From contig LJHR01000011.1 in the NCBI GenBank assembly GCA_001296005.1, positions 1-64,000 of the forward strand: 64,000 nt of DNA. Direction: 5' to 3'. A program made the position numbers and the translations under genes. Source of the DNA: an alpha proteobacterium AAP38 (GTDB taxonomy: Bacteria; Pseudomonadota; Alphaproteobacteria; Azospirillales; Azospirillaceae). The notes beneath the pieces were generated by a model. The model saw nothing but the letters and a program-made list of their open reading frames with translations, made no database searches and was not told where the DNA came from. Numbering within the stretch: position 1 is the stretch's first letter; each line of letters begins with the position of its first letter. Below are positions 1 to 9,501 of the stretch, in pieces.

Positions 1-672
1 CTCGATGCCACGCACCTGGGTCGTGGACAGGGACGCGATCTGGGTCGTCGTCAGCACACCAACCTGGGTTGTGCTCAGCCCGGCAATCTGCGTGGTGGTG
101 AGCACCCGGAACTGCGTCGTGGTCAGGGCTGCGAGATCGGTGGTCTCGATGGCCGCAAACTGCGTGCTGGCCAGAGCCACGATCTGGGCCGTAGTCAGGG
201 CCACGATCTGGGTCGTGGACAGCGCTGCGACGTCGGTGGTTTCAAGCGACTGAACCTGTGTCGTGGTCAGCGCGGTAATCTGGGTGGTGGTCAATCCACC
301 GATCTGCGTCGTCGAGAGGTTGGCGACGTAGGTGCTGTTGAGGCTGCGAACCAGCGTGGTGCTGAGACCGGAAACCTGCGTCGAGGTGAGCGCGCTGAAC
401 TGCGTCGTGCTCAAACCTGTCAGGTTGGCCGTCGAGATCGCATTCAACTGGGTGCTTGTCAGTGCGGCAACGGTTGTCGTTGCAAGGCCTGAAAGCTGCG
501 TTGTCTGCAGCCCCGCTACCTGCGTCGTTGTCAGAACCCCGATCTGGGTCGTCGACAACGCGCTTGCTTGGGTTGAAGAGAGCTGACGAAGGTCTGAAGT
601 CGTCCAGTTGGCGATTGCCGTGGTGCTCAGCTGGCCGATCTGAGTAGTCGAGAGAAACGAAAGGATCGACAT
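1..672 (-). CDS. Octapeptide-repeat (Thr/Ser-rich) protein, N-terminal part, runs off left edge
   Basis: An open frame starts with ATG at 672 and stays open for 224 codons to position 1, so only the N-terminus is present. From residue 7 the protein is 27 consecutive octads of the pattern L-[ST]-[ST]-T-Q-[IVLF]-x-[AGS], for example LSTTQIGG and LTTTQVAG, with no spacer. In DNA this is an imperfect 24-nt period. GGAG lies about 8 nt before the ATG. There is no signal peptide and Cys is absent, which suits export without cleavage. It is transcribed away from the type I secretion genes at 1146-4690, so it is a plausible substrate of that system. The regular spacing of hydrophobic residues suggests a beta-solenoid (inference). 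I cannot name the family. Each octad carries two or three Thr/Ser, which matters because GT41 glycosyltransferases lie nearby. Confidence 0.8.
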   Translation of the reverse strand, partial: MSILSFLSTTQIGQLSTTAIANWTTSDLRQLSSTQASALSTTQIGVLTTTQVAGLQTTQLSGLATTTVAALTSTQLNAISTANLTGLSTTQFSALTSTQVSGLSTTLVRSLNSTYVANLSTTQIGGLTTTQITALTTTQVQSLETTDVAALSTTQIVALTTAQIVALASTQFAAIETTDLAALTTTQFRVLTTTQIAGLSTTQVGVLTTTQIASLSTTQVRGIE

Positions 673-1145
673 GGCTACGACTCCAGAGCATGAAAAGTGG
701 ATCTGCGGAAACCTTCCCTGCCTGGAAGACCTCCATCTCGATTAATCCGAAATAGCCTTGCAAGACATATGCCGAATTAACCGAAGCCCACGCAATCTGG
801 AGCCGACAACCGGAAAGGTACGCAACCACGGACACGCACAAAAAGGCGCAGCCGGAAGGCCGTGTTCAATCCCCTTTTGGTCTAGGCGCCCAAATTTTTT
901 GGGTCAGTGTGGATAGAATACCCATCGCGGTGATGAGTCAAGTTACATTCGGTGTACCTCCACCGAAGCCGGCCCTCGGCAGCGTTGCATTAGGGGTATC
1001 TCACATCTCCTATGCCTTTGGGCGTAGGTCGTGGATCATTTCCCGCCTCCGGGAGCAGGCATGTCGCTTTTTTGTCGTGTGTTTTGGAGAATCGCTTTAG
1101 TTTCCGGGTCACGTTGCTCCCTTTTCCTGCCGATGGACGTGGCGA
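673..1145. other. Divergent intergenic region between repeat protein and secretion ABC gene
   Basis: This 473-bp stretch separates two divergent genes and must hold both promoters. The only clear structure is a short dyad at 889-903 (CCCAAA, three T, TTTGGG). The reading frames inside are short, lack convincing ribosome sites and resemble no family I know. No clear sigma-70 promoter could be assigned by eye. Confidence 0.5.
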
Positions 1146-3275
1146 TTGTCCCCTTACATGACGGTTCTGAGGTGTCTTTTCCTGGTGGCGCTGCACCATG
1201 GCGTGCAACTCCATCCGGATGAGTTGCCGCCCGATGTGCCGGGCGATCCTGTGCCGGCCGTACTGAAGTCCATGCATGGCGCCGGCCTGAGAGGCCGCAA
1301 GACGCGCATCAACTGGAAGTCCGCCTGTCACCTAGGCAGTGCTTACCCGGCAATTGCGATCCGCAAGGATGGCACCTGGGTCATTCTTGCCTATGCGATG
1401 GAGGTGGAGGGCCGGATGTCGGCCGCCGTGCTGGACCCCACGCGTGAGGCCGAAGGCATACAGTTCCTGTCCGAGGAGGAGTTTACCTCCACCTGGACGG
1501 GCGAGATCATCCTGGCCAAGCGCGTCTGGGCCCTGATGGATGAGAACCAGCCCTTCGGCTTCCGCTGGTTCCTGCCGGAGATCCTGCGCAACGCGAAATT
1601 CTTCCGCGGTGTCGCTATCGCGGCAATCATGGCCAATCTGATCGGTCTGGCGCTGCCGATGATGTTCCAGGTGCTGGTCGACAAGGTGATTACCCACCAT
1701 AGTTACCAGACGCTGTTCGTCATCGTTCTGCTCTATGTATTGCTGACGCTCTTTGACGGGTTCTTCGGCTATGTCCGCCAGAATCTCATGCTGCTGGCAT
1801 CGAACAAGATTGATGCCAAGCTGACCAGCCGTACCTTCCGGCACCTTCTTTCGCTGCCGCTGCATTTCTTCGAGCGCAATAGTGCGGGTATCCTGACCCG
1901 GCATATGCAGCAGACAGAGAAGCTGCGTCATTTCCTGACCGGCAGGCTGTTCCAGTGTTTTCTGGATACCGTCACATTGCCGGTGCTGCTGGTGCTGCTG
2001 TTCCTGTATAGCGGGCTGCTGACGGCTGTGGTGCTGGCCTTCTCCGTCGTCATCGCGGCGATCATCGGCTTCATGGTGCCGATCTTCCGGCTGCATCTGG
2101 GGCGGCTGTACGAGACGGAGGCCAGCCGTCAGGCGCATCTGGTCGAGACGCTGCATTCCATGCGCGCCGTCAAGTCACTGGTGCTTGAAGAGAACCGGCA
2201 GCAGGCATGGGACAGCAAGGTGGCCCTGGCCGTCCGGCGCCATGCCAAGGTTGGCGGCATCAGCATCCTGGGTACCGTGCTGACGGGCGGCCTGGAAAAG
2301 CTGATGCAGATCAGCGTGCTTGCCATCGGCGCTGTTCAGGTCTTCGACGGCGCCATGACACTGGGCGCGCTGATCGCTTTCAACATGCTTTCGGGCCGCG
2401 TTACGGGGCCGCTGCTGCAGATCGTGGCCTTGATCAACGAGTACCAGGAGGCGGACCTGTCGGTGCGCATGCTGGGCGAGGTGATGAATACCGAGCCGGA
2501 GCGCAGTGGCCATTCCCGTCAGTCCCGTCCGTACATTACGGGCAAGATGTTCTTCGAGGATGTGACCTTCCGGTATGCCCCCGGCGCCACGCCGGCGCTG
2601 GACCGCGTCTCCTTCGACATCGAGGAAGGACAGGTTGTCGGTATCGTCGGCCGGTCGGGATCGGGCAAGACCACGATCACCCGCCTGATCCAGTCCATCC
2701 ATGTTCCGCAGGAGGGCCTGATCAAGCTGAACGGTATCGACCTGCGCCATATCGAGCTGAACCATTTGCGCAAGTCCATCGGCGTCGTGCTGCAGGACAA
2801 TCTTCTGTTCCGCGGCACTATCCGCGAGAATATCGCTGCGGCGCGTCCCGATGCGCCGCTCCATGAAATCCTTCAGGCAGCCCAGATGGCGGGCGCTGAT
2901 GAATTCATTGACCGGCTGCCTTTGTCCTATGACACGATGGTCGAGGAGAATGCTTCCAACTTCTCCGGCGGTCAGCGCCAGCGTATCGCCATCGCCCGCG
3001 CCTTGGTGACACAGCCGCGTCTTCTGATCTTTGACGAGGCGACCAGCGCGCTTGACCCCGACAGCGAGGCCATCGTTCAGCGCAACCTTACACGCATCGC
3101 CGAGGGACGTACCATGATCATCGTCTCGCACCGGCTGTCGTCATTGGTTCAGGCTGACAAAATCATCGTTCTGGAACAGGGCAAGTTGGTTGACTGCGCC
3201 CCGCACCCCATCCTGCTGCAACGCTGCGACATTTATCGGCACCTATGGCAAACCCAGACACAGCACATCCATTGA
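1146..3275 (+). CDS. Type I secretion ABC transporter (permease/ATPase, HlyB-like)
   Basis: This is the inner-membrane ATPase of a type I secretion system, exporting unfolded substrates with an HlyD adaptor and an outer-membrane channel. Residues 1-125 form a C39-peptidase-like domain that keeps the LRCLFLVALHHGV helix but lacks the catalytic Cys-Gly motif, so it should bind substrate rather than cleave a leader, as in HlyB. A six-helix transmembrane domain spans about 150-440. The nucleotide-binding domain follows with Walker A GRSGSGKTT (about 501), signature NFSGGQRQR (about 605), Walker B LLIFDEATSALD and H-loop IIVSHR. The start used is TTG 1146; ATG 1158 is an in-frame alternative, and neither has a strong ribosome site. 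The 3' end overlaps the adaptor gene by 31 nt, implying coupled translation. Confidence 0.93.
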   Translation: MSPYMTVLRCLFLVALHHGVQLHPDELPPDVPGDPVPAVLKSMHGAGLRGRKTRINWKSACHLGSAYPAIAIRKDGTWVILAYAMEVEGRMSAAVLDPTREAEGIQFLSEEEFTSTWTGEIILAKRVWALMDENQPFGFRWFLPEILRNAKFFRGVAIAAIMANLIGLALPMMFQVLVDKVITHHSYQTLFVIVLLYVLLTLFDGFFGYVRQNLMLLASNKIDAKLTSRTFRHLLSLPLHFFERNSAGILTRHMQQTEKLRHFLTGRLFQCFLDTVTLPVLLVLLFLYSGLLTAVVLAFSVVIAAIIGFMVPIFRLHLGRLYETEASRQAHLVETLHSMRAVKSLVLEENRQQAWDSKVALAVRRHAKVGGISILGTVLTGGLEKLMQISVLAIGAVQVFDGAMTLGALIAFNMLSGRVTGPLLQIVALINEYQEADLSVRMLGEVMNTEPERSGHSRQSRPYITGKMFFEDVTFRYAPGATPALDRVSFDIEEGQVVGIVGRSGSGKTTITRLIQSIHVPQEGLIKLNGIDLRHIELNHLRKSIGVVLQDNLLFRGTIRENIAAARPDAPLHEILQAAQMAGADEFIDRLPLSYDTMVEENASNFSGGQRQRIAIARALVTQPRLLIFDEATSALDPDSEAIVQRNLTRIAEGRTMIIVSHRLSSLVQADKIIVLEQGKLVDCAPHPILLQRCDIYRHLWQTQTQHIH

Positions 3276-4690
3276 TGCGGCCCTTCCAGGGTCTGCGTGA
3301 GCGCTGGCGGCGGTTCTACGGGACGCCGGCCCCCCGTCTGCACGTGGCCCCCGAAGCCATCGAGTTCCAGTCGGAACTGGAGATGATTGTCCGCGAACCG
3401 CCGCCACCCATCCTGGGCGCGCCCCACCTGATTGCGGCGGGGATGCTGGCGTTGATGGCCATCATCGCGTGCTTCGTTCAGATGGACCGCGTCGTGGTGT
3501 CCACGGGCCGCCTGGCCACGCAGGTGCCGCCCATCGTGATGCAGCCGCTGGAACGTTCCATCGTGCGTCAGCTGCTGGTGCAGCCCGGCGACCGCGTGAC
3601 CAAGGGGCAGTTGCTGGCCACGTTGGACCCGACCTTCACGTTGGCCGACCGCAGCGCCCTGTCGGCACAGCAGCGCGCCTTGTTCGCGCAGTTGCGCAGG
3701 CTGGAGGCGGAGGCGGCGGGCAAGACCTTGCCCGAAACCATGGCCAGCAGTGACGATCCGGACATGGCGCTGCAGGCCCGGCTGTTCCTGCAGCGCCAGA
3801 CCCAGTACCGGTCGCATCTGGACAGTCTGGACAGCGGCATTGTCAGTCTTGATGCCTCGATGCGGGCCGCCCAGGATGATGAGAAGTCGTTGATGGCCCA
3901 GATGGTGGTCTATCGCGACGTGGAGAACCTGCGCTCACAGCTTTTCAAGGCGCAGACGGGGTCGCGGCTGCAGCTTCTGGAGGCGCAGGCCCAACGCCTG
4001 GAGACCGAGCGGTCGTTGCAGGCCACCAGCAACCGTATCAAGGAATTGCAGGCTGATCTGGCCGCAAAGCGGGCCGAGCGGCGCAATTTCGTGGATGACT
4101 GGCAGCGCCAGCTTCTGGAACAGCTTGTGGAGACGCGCCGTCAGGCATCACAGGTTGATGAGGATCTGGCCAAGGCCGTCCGCCGCAACGATCTGGTGGA
4201 GATGACGGCCCCCGCCGATGCCATCGTGCAGGAAGTGGCGCGTCTGTCGCCCGGTTCTATCGCGCGAGAAGCCGAAGCGCTGATTACCCTGGTGGCGCTG
4301 GATACGCCGCTGATCGCCGAGGTGGTGATCCAGTCCGGTGACATCGGCTATGTCAAGGCGGGCGATCCGGTCGAGGTGAAGGTTGCACCGTTCCCGTTCC
4401 AGCGCCATGGCATGCTGAAGGGCCGGCTGCGGTCGGTCTCGCGGCAAAGCTTTGTGCCGGGTACGGCGGAGCCGCTGGACGCGCTGCGCACGCCGATGGT
4501 GGCCGGCGCCTATGTGCATACGGCCCAGGTCGATCTTGAAAGCCTGACGCTGGAGCGCATGCCGCCGGGTGCTGTGCTGACGGCGGGCATGGTGGTGCAG
4601 GCCGAAATCAAGGTCGGCAGCCGGAGCCTGATGTCCTATTTCCTCTATCCCGTGCTGCGCGGACTGGACGAGTCCCTGCACGAACCCTGA
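3245..4690 (+). CDS. Type I secretion periplasmic adaptor (HlyD/membrane fusion family)
   Basis: The 481-residue protein has a short cytoplasmic N-terminus, one membrane helix at about 61-80 (HLIAAGMLALMAIIACF) and then the HlyD order: lipoyl-like half-motif, a long alpha-helical hairpin rich in Gln, Ala, Leu and Arg (about 130-330), second lipoyl half and beta-barrel. It would bridge the ABC transporter at 1146 to a TolC-type channel, which is not in this window. The gene overlaps the end of the ABC gene, and its own stop directly abuts the stop of the convergent glycosyltransferase gene at 4691, sharing a TGATCA junction. Length and domain order are normal for type I secretion adaptors. Confidence 0.92.
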   Translation: MANPDTAHPLMRPFQGLRERWRRFYGTPAPRLHVAPEAIEFQSELEMIVREPPPPILGAPHLIAAGMLALMAIIACFVQMDRVVVSTGRLATQVPPIVMQPLERSIVRQLLVQPGDRVTKGQLLATLDPTFTLADRSALSAQQRALFAQLRRLEAEAAGKTLPETMASSDDPDMALQARLFLQRQTQYRSHLDSLDSGIVSLDASMRAAQDDEKSLMAQMVVYRDVENLRSQLFKAQTGSRLQLLEAQAQRLETERSLQATSNRIKELQADLAAKRAERRNFVDDWQRQLLEQLVETRRQASQVDEDLAKAVRRNDLVEMTAPADAIVQEVARLSPGSIAREAEALITLVALDTPLIAEVVIQSGDIGYVKAGDPVEVKVAPFPFQRHGMLKGRLRSVSRQSFVPGTAEPLDALRTPMVAGAYVHTAQVDLESLTLERMPPGAVLTAGMVVQAEIKVGSRSLMSYFLYPVLRGLDESLHEP

Positions 4691-6547
4691 TCAGTCCGCC
4701 CGGATGGCGGCGCGTTCCAGCGTCGCCTCAAAACCGCGTGTGAATGTCTGCGTGTCGCCCAGGGTGGCCTGCCAGCGTTGGGGCGTCGTCCGGTCGCGGA
4801 TGGCCCGGTAAAGGTCCGGCGTGTCGTGCAGTGCTACGGCCCGCTCGATATAATCATCATCGGCGGTGGTGATCAGTTCCGGCAGGTCCATGGCCCGCAG
4901 CAAGGCCCCGGCCATCCGGCTGGCGAAGGTTTCGCGTGATAGGGTCAGGATCGGCAGTCCGGCACGCAGCGCGTCGCTGGCCACCGTGCCGGCATTATAA
5001 GGTGTTGTATCCAGGAACAGGTCGGCCAGCGCCATGCGGGCGCGGTAACGGTCGGGCATGGCACGGGGGGAAAAGATCAGCCGGTCGGGATCGACCCCGT
5101 GCCGCACAGCCTGTGCCCGCAGATTGCCCACCACCCAGCGATTATCCTCCAGTAACCAAAGGACGCTGTCGCGCGTGCGGGCCAGGATGCGCATCCACAG
5201 GGTGAACATTGCTTCGGAAATCTTGTAGGAGCCGCAGAAGCAGCAAAAGACGAACCGGTCCTGCGGCAGGCCTTCATCCGCGCGGCTGATATCGGCCATC
5301 GGCACGGGCCGGCCATCATTGGCCTGATAAACGCCTGGCAGATAGAGCGGGCGGGGCCAATATTGATCCGCGATGGACGGCGGGACCGCATATTCATCGG
5401 TCAGAATGTAATCCAGCTCCGGGATCGGTATTGGCCCGATGAAGCCTAAATAGGTCATCTGTACCGGCGCCGGCTTCCAGCGCAGCACGTCCAGCCGTTC
5501 GCCCACGGTAAGACCGTTGAGGTCGATCAGGATATCGATCTCATCGGCTCGGATCTGCTGGGCGACTGTTTCATGGTCCTTGTCGCGGACAAGGCGGCAA
5601 TGGTCCAGGGCCGCCAGCACGCGGGCGCGCATGTCGCTGCCATCATCCGGGCTGGAGCAATAGCCATAAATCTCGAACCGGTCACGGTCGTGCCGTTCCA
5701 GCAGTTCGGCTACCAGGAAGGTCATGGCATGGCGGCAGAAATCCGACGACATATAGCCGATGCGCAGCCGACGATGGGCATAGCCGGTGGCAGGTGCCAG
5801 GGAGTGCGTCACGGGCACCGGTCGGCGGTCCAGCCAGGATTGCACCGTCCGCCGCTGTTCGGCCACATTGTCGGCCAATGCCAGCGTGGCGAGCCCGCCG
5901 CACTGGTCGCGCAGCTGTTCAACCGTCAGGCCCGGAATGCCCGGCCCGAACAAGGGCCAGGCGCACATGTTCTGCCGGACGAAGGCCCAGTGCTGGACCA
6001 CATAATGCTGGTCGGGTTTGGTCAGCAGGCTTCGGTAATAGGTCGCTTCCGCCTCATCCAGGCGGGACTGCTTTTCCAGCAGCCGGCCCCGCTGGTTCAG
6101 CAGCTTGGTTCGCGCTTCGTCATCTTGCAACGCAGCGTTGATTGTCGCCAGGGCCGTTTGCGTATCGCCCGCCGCCTCGCGGATGCCCGCGATATTAATG
6201 GCGGCCTGCCACAAGGTCGGCTGCAACAGAAGGGCGTTGGTGTAAGCGGTTGCCGCCGCACCGGGATCGCCCCGCGCGGCCAGTTCGACGCCCAGATTGA
6301 ACCAGATCGCGGCGCTGCCTACACCGCCATTGCCGGGCGAAATCAGCCATTCATGCAGCATGTCAGCGGCCCAATGCCGGTTGGGCATGGGGTCTACCTG
6401 CGCCACGGCGGCCATCGCCTCAATCGCCGGCAAGCCCGACAAGAGATGCCGCCAGCGGCTGCGCGTTGCCGGATCAGCCGGGGATAGGCCGGGCGGCGCC
6501 CCCCGCAGATCGGCGATCAGCAGATCGACAGCGGAGGGCGCTGTCAT
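4691..6547 (-). CDS. TPR-SPINDLY family O-linked glycosyltransferase (GT41), second copy
   Basis: The N-terminal 190 or so residues form tetratricopeptide-like helices, and the rest is a GT41 (OGT/SPINDLY) catalytic region. Recognisable segments are LRIGYMSSDFCRHAM, IDILIDLNGLT, PAPVQMTYLGFIG, FVFCCFCGSYKI and LFLDTTPYNAGTVASDALRAG. These enzymes transfer a sugar from a nucleotide sugar to Ser/Thr, or sometimes Asn, of proteins in the cytoplasm. It is the last gene of a minus-strand operon. ATG 6547 overlaps the upstream TGA as ATGA, giving 618 residues; an upstream in-frame ATG at 6562 would add five. It is a diverged paralogue of the neighbouring copy rather than a recent duplicate. Acceptor and donor are unknown; the nearby octapeptide-repeat protein is a candidate acceptor. 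Confidence 0.88.
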   Translation of the reverse strand: MTAPSAVDLLIADLRGAPPGLSPADPATRSRWRHLLSGLPAIEAMAAVAQVDPMPNRHWAADMLHEWLISPGNGGVGSAAIWFNLGVELAARGDPGAAATAYTNALLLQPTLWQAAINIAGIREAAGDTQTALATINAALQDDEARTKLLNQRGRLLEKQSRLDEAEATYYRSLLTKPDQHYVVQHWAFVRQNMCAWPLFGPGIPGLTVEQLRDQCGGLATLALADNVAEQRRTVQSWLDRRPVPVTHSLAPATGYAHRRLRIGYMSSDFCRHAMTFLVAELLERHDRDRFEIYGYCSSPDDGSDMRARVLAALDHCRLVRDKDHETVAQQIRADEIDILIDLNGLTVGERLDVLRWKPAPVQMTYLGFIGPIPIPELDYILTDEYAVPPSIADQYWPRPLYLPGVYQANDGRPVPMADISRADEGLPQDRFVFCCFCGSYKISEAMFTLWMRILARTRDSVLWLLEDNRWVVGNLRAQAVRHGVDPDRLIFSPRAMPDRYRARMALADLFLDTTPYNAGTVASDALRAGLPILTLSRETFASRMAGALLRAMDLPELITTADDDYIERAVALHDTPDLYRAIRDRTTPQRWQATLGDTQTFTRGFEATLERAAIRAD

Positions 6548-8508
6548 GCCGGTTGCGTCCATAGCCTGGCATCGCGCGGAACCGGTGTCAGGGCGTGCCG
6601 CTTGGCCAGGGACTTGCGGTACCTATCCTCGTAATCCGGCAGGAAGCCGAATTCCTCGGCATCATGGTCCATGGCGCTGCCGATTTCCAGGTAAAGGTCC
6701 AGATTGGTCAGGTCGGGGACGGGCAGGGCGCCGGCCTCCCATTCCGCCCACATGCGGTCGAAGGCATCCTCCATCGCACGCGCGAAACCATTGGTGTTGA
6801 ACAGAACGGACGTGTGGCGCAGGTCCAGAAGCTTCTGCCGGGCAGCGGCCAGGGCTGCCGGGTCACGTCCTAGCCGCACGGCCATTTCCACATAGGCTGC
6901 CGGGCTATCACACACGAATTCCGGCATGCCGGCAGCGGTCACCAGCGAGGCGCAGACACGGGATGCGAAGCCCCGGCCGGGCAGGGTCAGGACGGGCACG
7001 CCCATCCACAGCGCATCCGATGCCGTCGTGTGCGCGCCATAGGGGCTGCTGTCCAGGAACAGGTCGGCCAGAACATAGCGGGCCAGATGCTCGGCATTGG
7101 CGGCATAAGGGGCGAAGATCAGGCGGGCAGGGTCGATACCGGCCTTGGCCGCCTCTTCCCGCAGGCGGCTATCCCCCTCGTTTCCGCCGCGCAGCAGCCA
7201 GAGGACGGAACCGTCGACCTGCCGCAGGATCTCCAGCCAGCGGTCCAGATTGAAGCGGCTCATCTTCTGCTGGCCGTTGAAGCAGCAGAACACCACGCCC
7301 TGTTCCGGCAATCCATGCTGGGCGCGCGTCTGCGGTTCCGGCGAGATGACGCGATGGCGGTCATTTGGCTGATAGCAGGGGACCCGCTCCACCTTCTCGC
7401 TGTAATATTTTTCCGATCCGGGCGGAATGATCACCGGATCGGCGATGATGTAATGGTGATAGGGGCTGGCCATCGTGCCGGGATAGCCCAGCCAGTTGAC
7501 GATGATCGGGGCGGGCCGGCGGCCCAGCATCCGTGTGCGGGCATCCCGCGTATTGCCATTAATATCAACCAGGATGTCGATCCCGCACTCCTCCACCAGA
7601 GCCGCGGCCGCCGCATCATCCAGGCTCGTGATATCGTGCCAGTGATCGACACTGCCCCGTATGCGCTGCATCACCACATCCTCAAGGCGCACGCCGCAAT
7701 AAAATGCGGTCACCTCGACACGGGAGCGGTCATGCAGGCCGAACATTTCCGCCGTCAGATGGCCGATAGCATGGTTGCGCAGGTCGGACGACAGATAGCC
7801 GATACGCAGGCGTCCATCAGGCGCGCGTCGGCGATGGGCGAAATCGGCGCTGGTCTTGAACTCATCGGGCCAACCCACATCCAGCCGATTATGGGAGTAG
7901 GCATTGGCGAGGCTGAGTATCGGATCGTCGGTGAAATAGGCCAGCGTCAGGGGGGCCAGCGTGGCCATGATCTTTTCCGGCGTCACAGGGCCAAAAGATT
8001 GCAGTACCGGCCATTTGCATTGCCGCTGACGGACATTGGCCCAGTGCTGCATTTCCTCCCGCCGTCCTGGGGCCACATCGAGCGACAGGCGCAGCGCCGT
8101 CTCAGCCTCGGACATTTCCTGCCGGCTCATCCGCACGCGGGCCAGCTGCTTCAACGCGGTCAGCTTGTAATTGATGGTATCGGAGGAAACATTCGACAGG
8201 TTGGTGACGGCATGGCCCCAATACTGGAGGGCCATGTCGACCTGTCCCACCCGTTCCAGGGCGGATCCCAGCGATATGACGGCGGGCGTGAAATCCGGTC
8301 GTGCACGCACCGCCTCGTTGAAGGAATAGAGCGCGCCATTGCCGTCTTCGCCGCTCAATTGCAATGAGCCGAGATTGAACCAGGCCGCATGTATGGTCGG
8401 GTGCCCTTCATTGGCCGCCAGCCAGTCCTGATAAACACGGATGGCAGCTCCCTTGCCATGCTCCGCTTCGGTGGCGTGGGCGAGGGCGAACAGCTCGAAG
8501 ATATCCAT
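6544..8508 (-). CDS. TPR-SPINDLY family O-linked glycosyltransferase (GT41), first copy
   Basis: The 654-residue protein carries TPR-like repeats (about 1-180) and a GT41 catalytic domain with RLRIGYLSSDLRNHAIGH, IDILVDINGNT, PAPIIVNWLGYPGTM, VVFCCFNGQQKMSRF and LFLDSSPYGAHTTASDALW. The first of these contains the conserved His region of OGT-like enzymes. Starts are uncertain: ATG 8508 is used here, and TTG 8517 is three codons upstream; no clear Shine-Dalgarno is visible for either. It lies 33 nt after the UDP-glucuronate decarboxylase gene and overlaps the second GT41 gene at an ATGA junction, so the three are probably one operon. The C-terminal 70 residues after the catalytic domain are extra relative to the second copy. 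Confidence 0.88.
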   Translation of the reverse strand: MDIFELFALAHATEAEHGKGAAIRVYQDWLAANEGHPTIHAAWFNLGSLQLSGEDGNGALYSFNEAVRARPDFTPAVISLGSALERVGQVDMALQYWGHAVTNLSNVSSDTINYKLTALKQLARVRMSRQEMSEAETALRLSLDVAPGRREEMQHWANVRQRQCKWPVLQSFGPVTPEKIMATLAPLTLAYFTDDPILSLANAYSHNRLDVGWPDEFKTSADFAHRRRAPDGRLRIGYLSSDLRNHAIGHLTAEMFGLHDRSRVEVTAFYCGVRLEDVVMQRIRGSVDHWHDITSLDDAAAAALVEECGIDILVDINGNTRDARTRMLGRRPAPIIVNWLGYPGTMASPYHHYIIADPVIIPPGSEKYYSEKVERVPCYQPNDRHRVISPEPQTRAQHGLPEQGVVFCCFNGQQKMSRFNLDRWLEILRQVDGSVLWLLRGGNEGDSRLREEAAKAGIDPARLIFAPYAANAEHLARYVLADLFLDSSPYGAHTTASDALWMGVPVLTLPGRGFASRVCASLVTAAGMPEFVCDSPAAYVEMAVRLGRDPAALAAARQKLLDLRHTSVLFNTNGFARAMEDAFDRMWAEWEAGALPVPDLTNLDLYLEIGSAMDHDAEEFGFLPDYEDRYRKSLAKRHALTPVPRDARLWTQPA

Positions 8509-8541
8509 GGCTTGCAACGCGTCAGTTGACGGGACGGATGA

Positions 8542-9501
8542 TCAGGCCAGGGACACGCCCAGTTGATCGGCGAAATAGGCGATGGTGCGCGTCAACCCTT
8601 CCTCCAGATGGATGGTCGGCTGCCAGTTCAGGAGGGTTTTGGCTTTGGTAATATCGGGGCAGCGCTGCAGGGGGTCGTCCTGCGGCAGGGGTTTCCAGAC
8701 GAATTCCGATTTGGCGCCCGTCAGCCGCACCACATTCTCCGCCAGCTGACGGATCGTGTACTCCCCGGGATTGCCGATATTGATGGGGCCGGTCACATCG
8801 TCCGGCGCGGCCATCAGACGGATGAAGCCCTCGATCAGATCATCGACATAGCAGAAGGATCGGGTCTGGGTGCCTTCGCCATAGATGGTGATCGGATGGC
8901 CCTGCAGGGCCTGCACGATGAAGTTCGACACCACGCGCCCGTCATTGGGGTGCATGCGCGGGCCATAGGTGTTGAAGATGCGGGCCACGCGGATATTGAC
9001 GCCATTCTGGCGATGATAGTCGAAGAACAGGGTTTCCGCGCAGCGCTTGCCCTCGTCATAGCAGGCGCGGGGCCCGATCGGGTTCACGTTGCCGCGATAA
9101 TCCTCGGTCTGCGGGTGTACCGTCGGATCGCCATACACTTCCGACGTGCTGGCCTGGAAGATCTTGGCCTTGGTCCGCTTGGCCAGCCCCAGCATGTTGA
9201 TGGCCCCATGGACGGACGTCTTCGTCGTCTGCACGGGATTGAACTGATAATGGATGGGCGATGCGGGACAGGCGAGATTGTAGATCTCGTCCACCTCCAC
9301 AAAGAGCGGGAAGGTGACGTCGTGGCGCATCACCTCAAAATAGGGGTTGGGGATCAGGTGCCGGATATTTTCCCGCGAGCCCGTGAAGAAATTATCGACG
9401 CACAGCACCTCGTGCCCGTCATTCAGCAGTCTTTCGCACAGGTGTGAGCCCAGGAAACCGGCACCCCCAGCCACCAATACCCGCTTGCGTGCGCGTTTCA
9501 T
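8542..9501 (-). CDS. UDP-glucuronate decarboxylase (UDP-xylose synthase)
   Basis: An extended short-chain dehydrogenase of 319 residues that converts UDP-glucuronate to UDP-xylose using bound NAD. The NAD-binding glycine motif [14 protein letters not shown] is at the N-terminus. The family signature [12 protein letters not shown], the STSEVYGDP segment and the catalytic YDEGKR (Tyr-x-x-x-Lys) follow, then [12 protein letters not shown] and the C-terminal [13 protein letters not shown]. An AAGGA ribosome site precedes ATG 9501. It is the first gene of the operon with the two GT41 genes, so it may supply their donor sugar or a precursor for surface polysaccharide. The assignment to the UXS family rather than to another epimerase is firm from the NLACPASP motif. 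Confidence 0.92.
   Translation of the reverse strand: MKRARKRVLVAGGAGFLGSHLCERLLNDGHEVLCVDNFFTGSRENIRHLIPNPYFEVMRHDVTFPLFVEVDEIYNLACPASPIHYQFNPVQTTKTSVHGAINMLGLAKRTKAKIFQASTSEVYGDPTVHPQTEDYRGNVNPIGPRACYDEGKRCAETLFFDYHRQNGVNIRVARIFNTYGPRMHPNDGRVVSNFIVQALQGHPITIYGEGTQTRSFCYVDDLIEGFIRLMAAPDDVTGPINIGNPGEYTIRQLAENVVRLTGAKSEFVWKPLPQDDPLQRCPDITKAKTLLNWQPTIHLEEGLTRTIAYFADQLGVSLA

Noticed and set aside
242-841. 199-codon minus-strand frame over the octapeptide region
   Set aside because: It is out of frame with the octad repeat and its composition is that of a frame-shifted repeat; the octapeptide frame is clearly the coding one.
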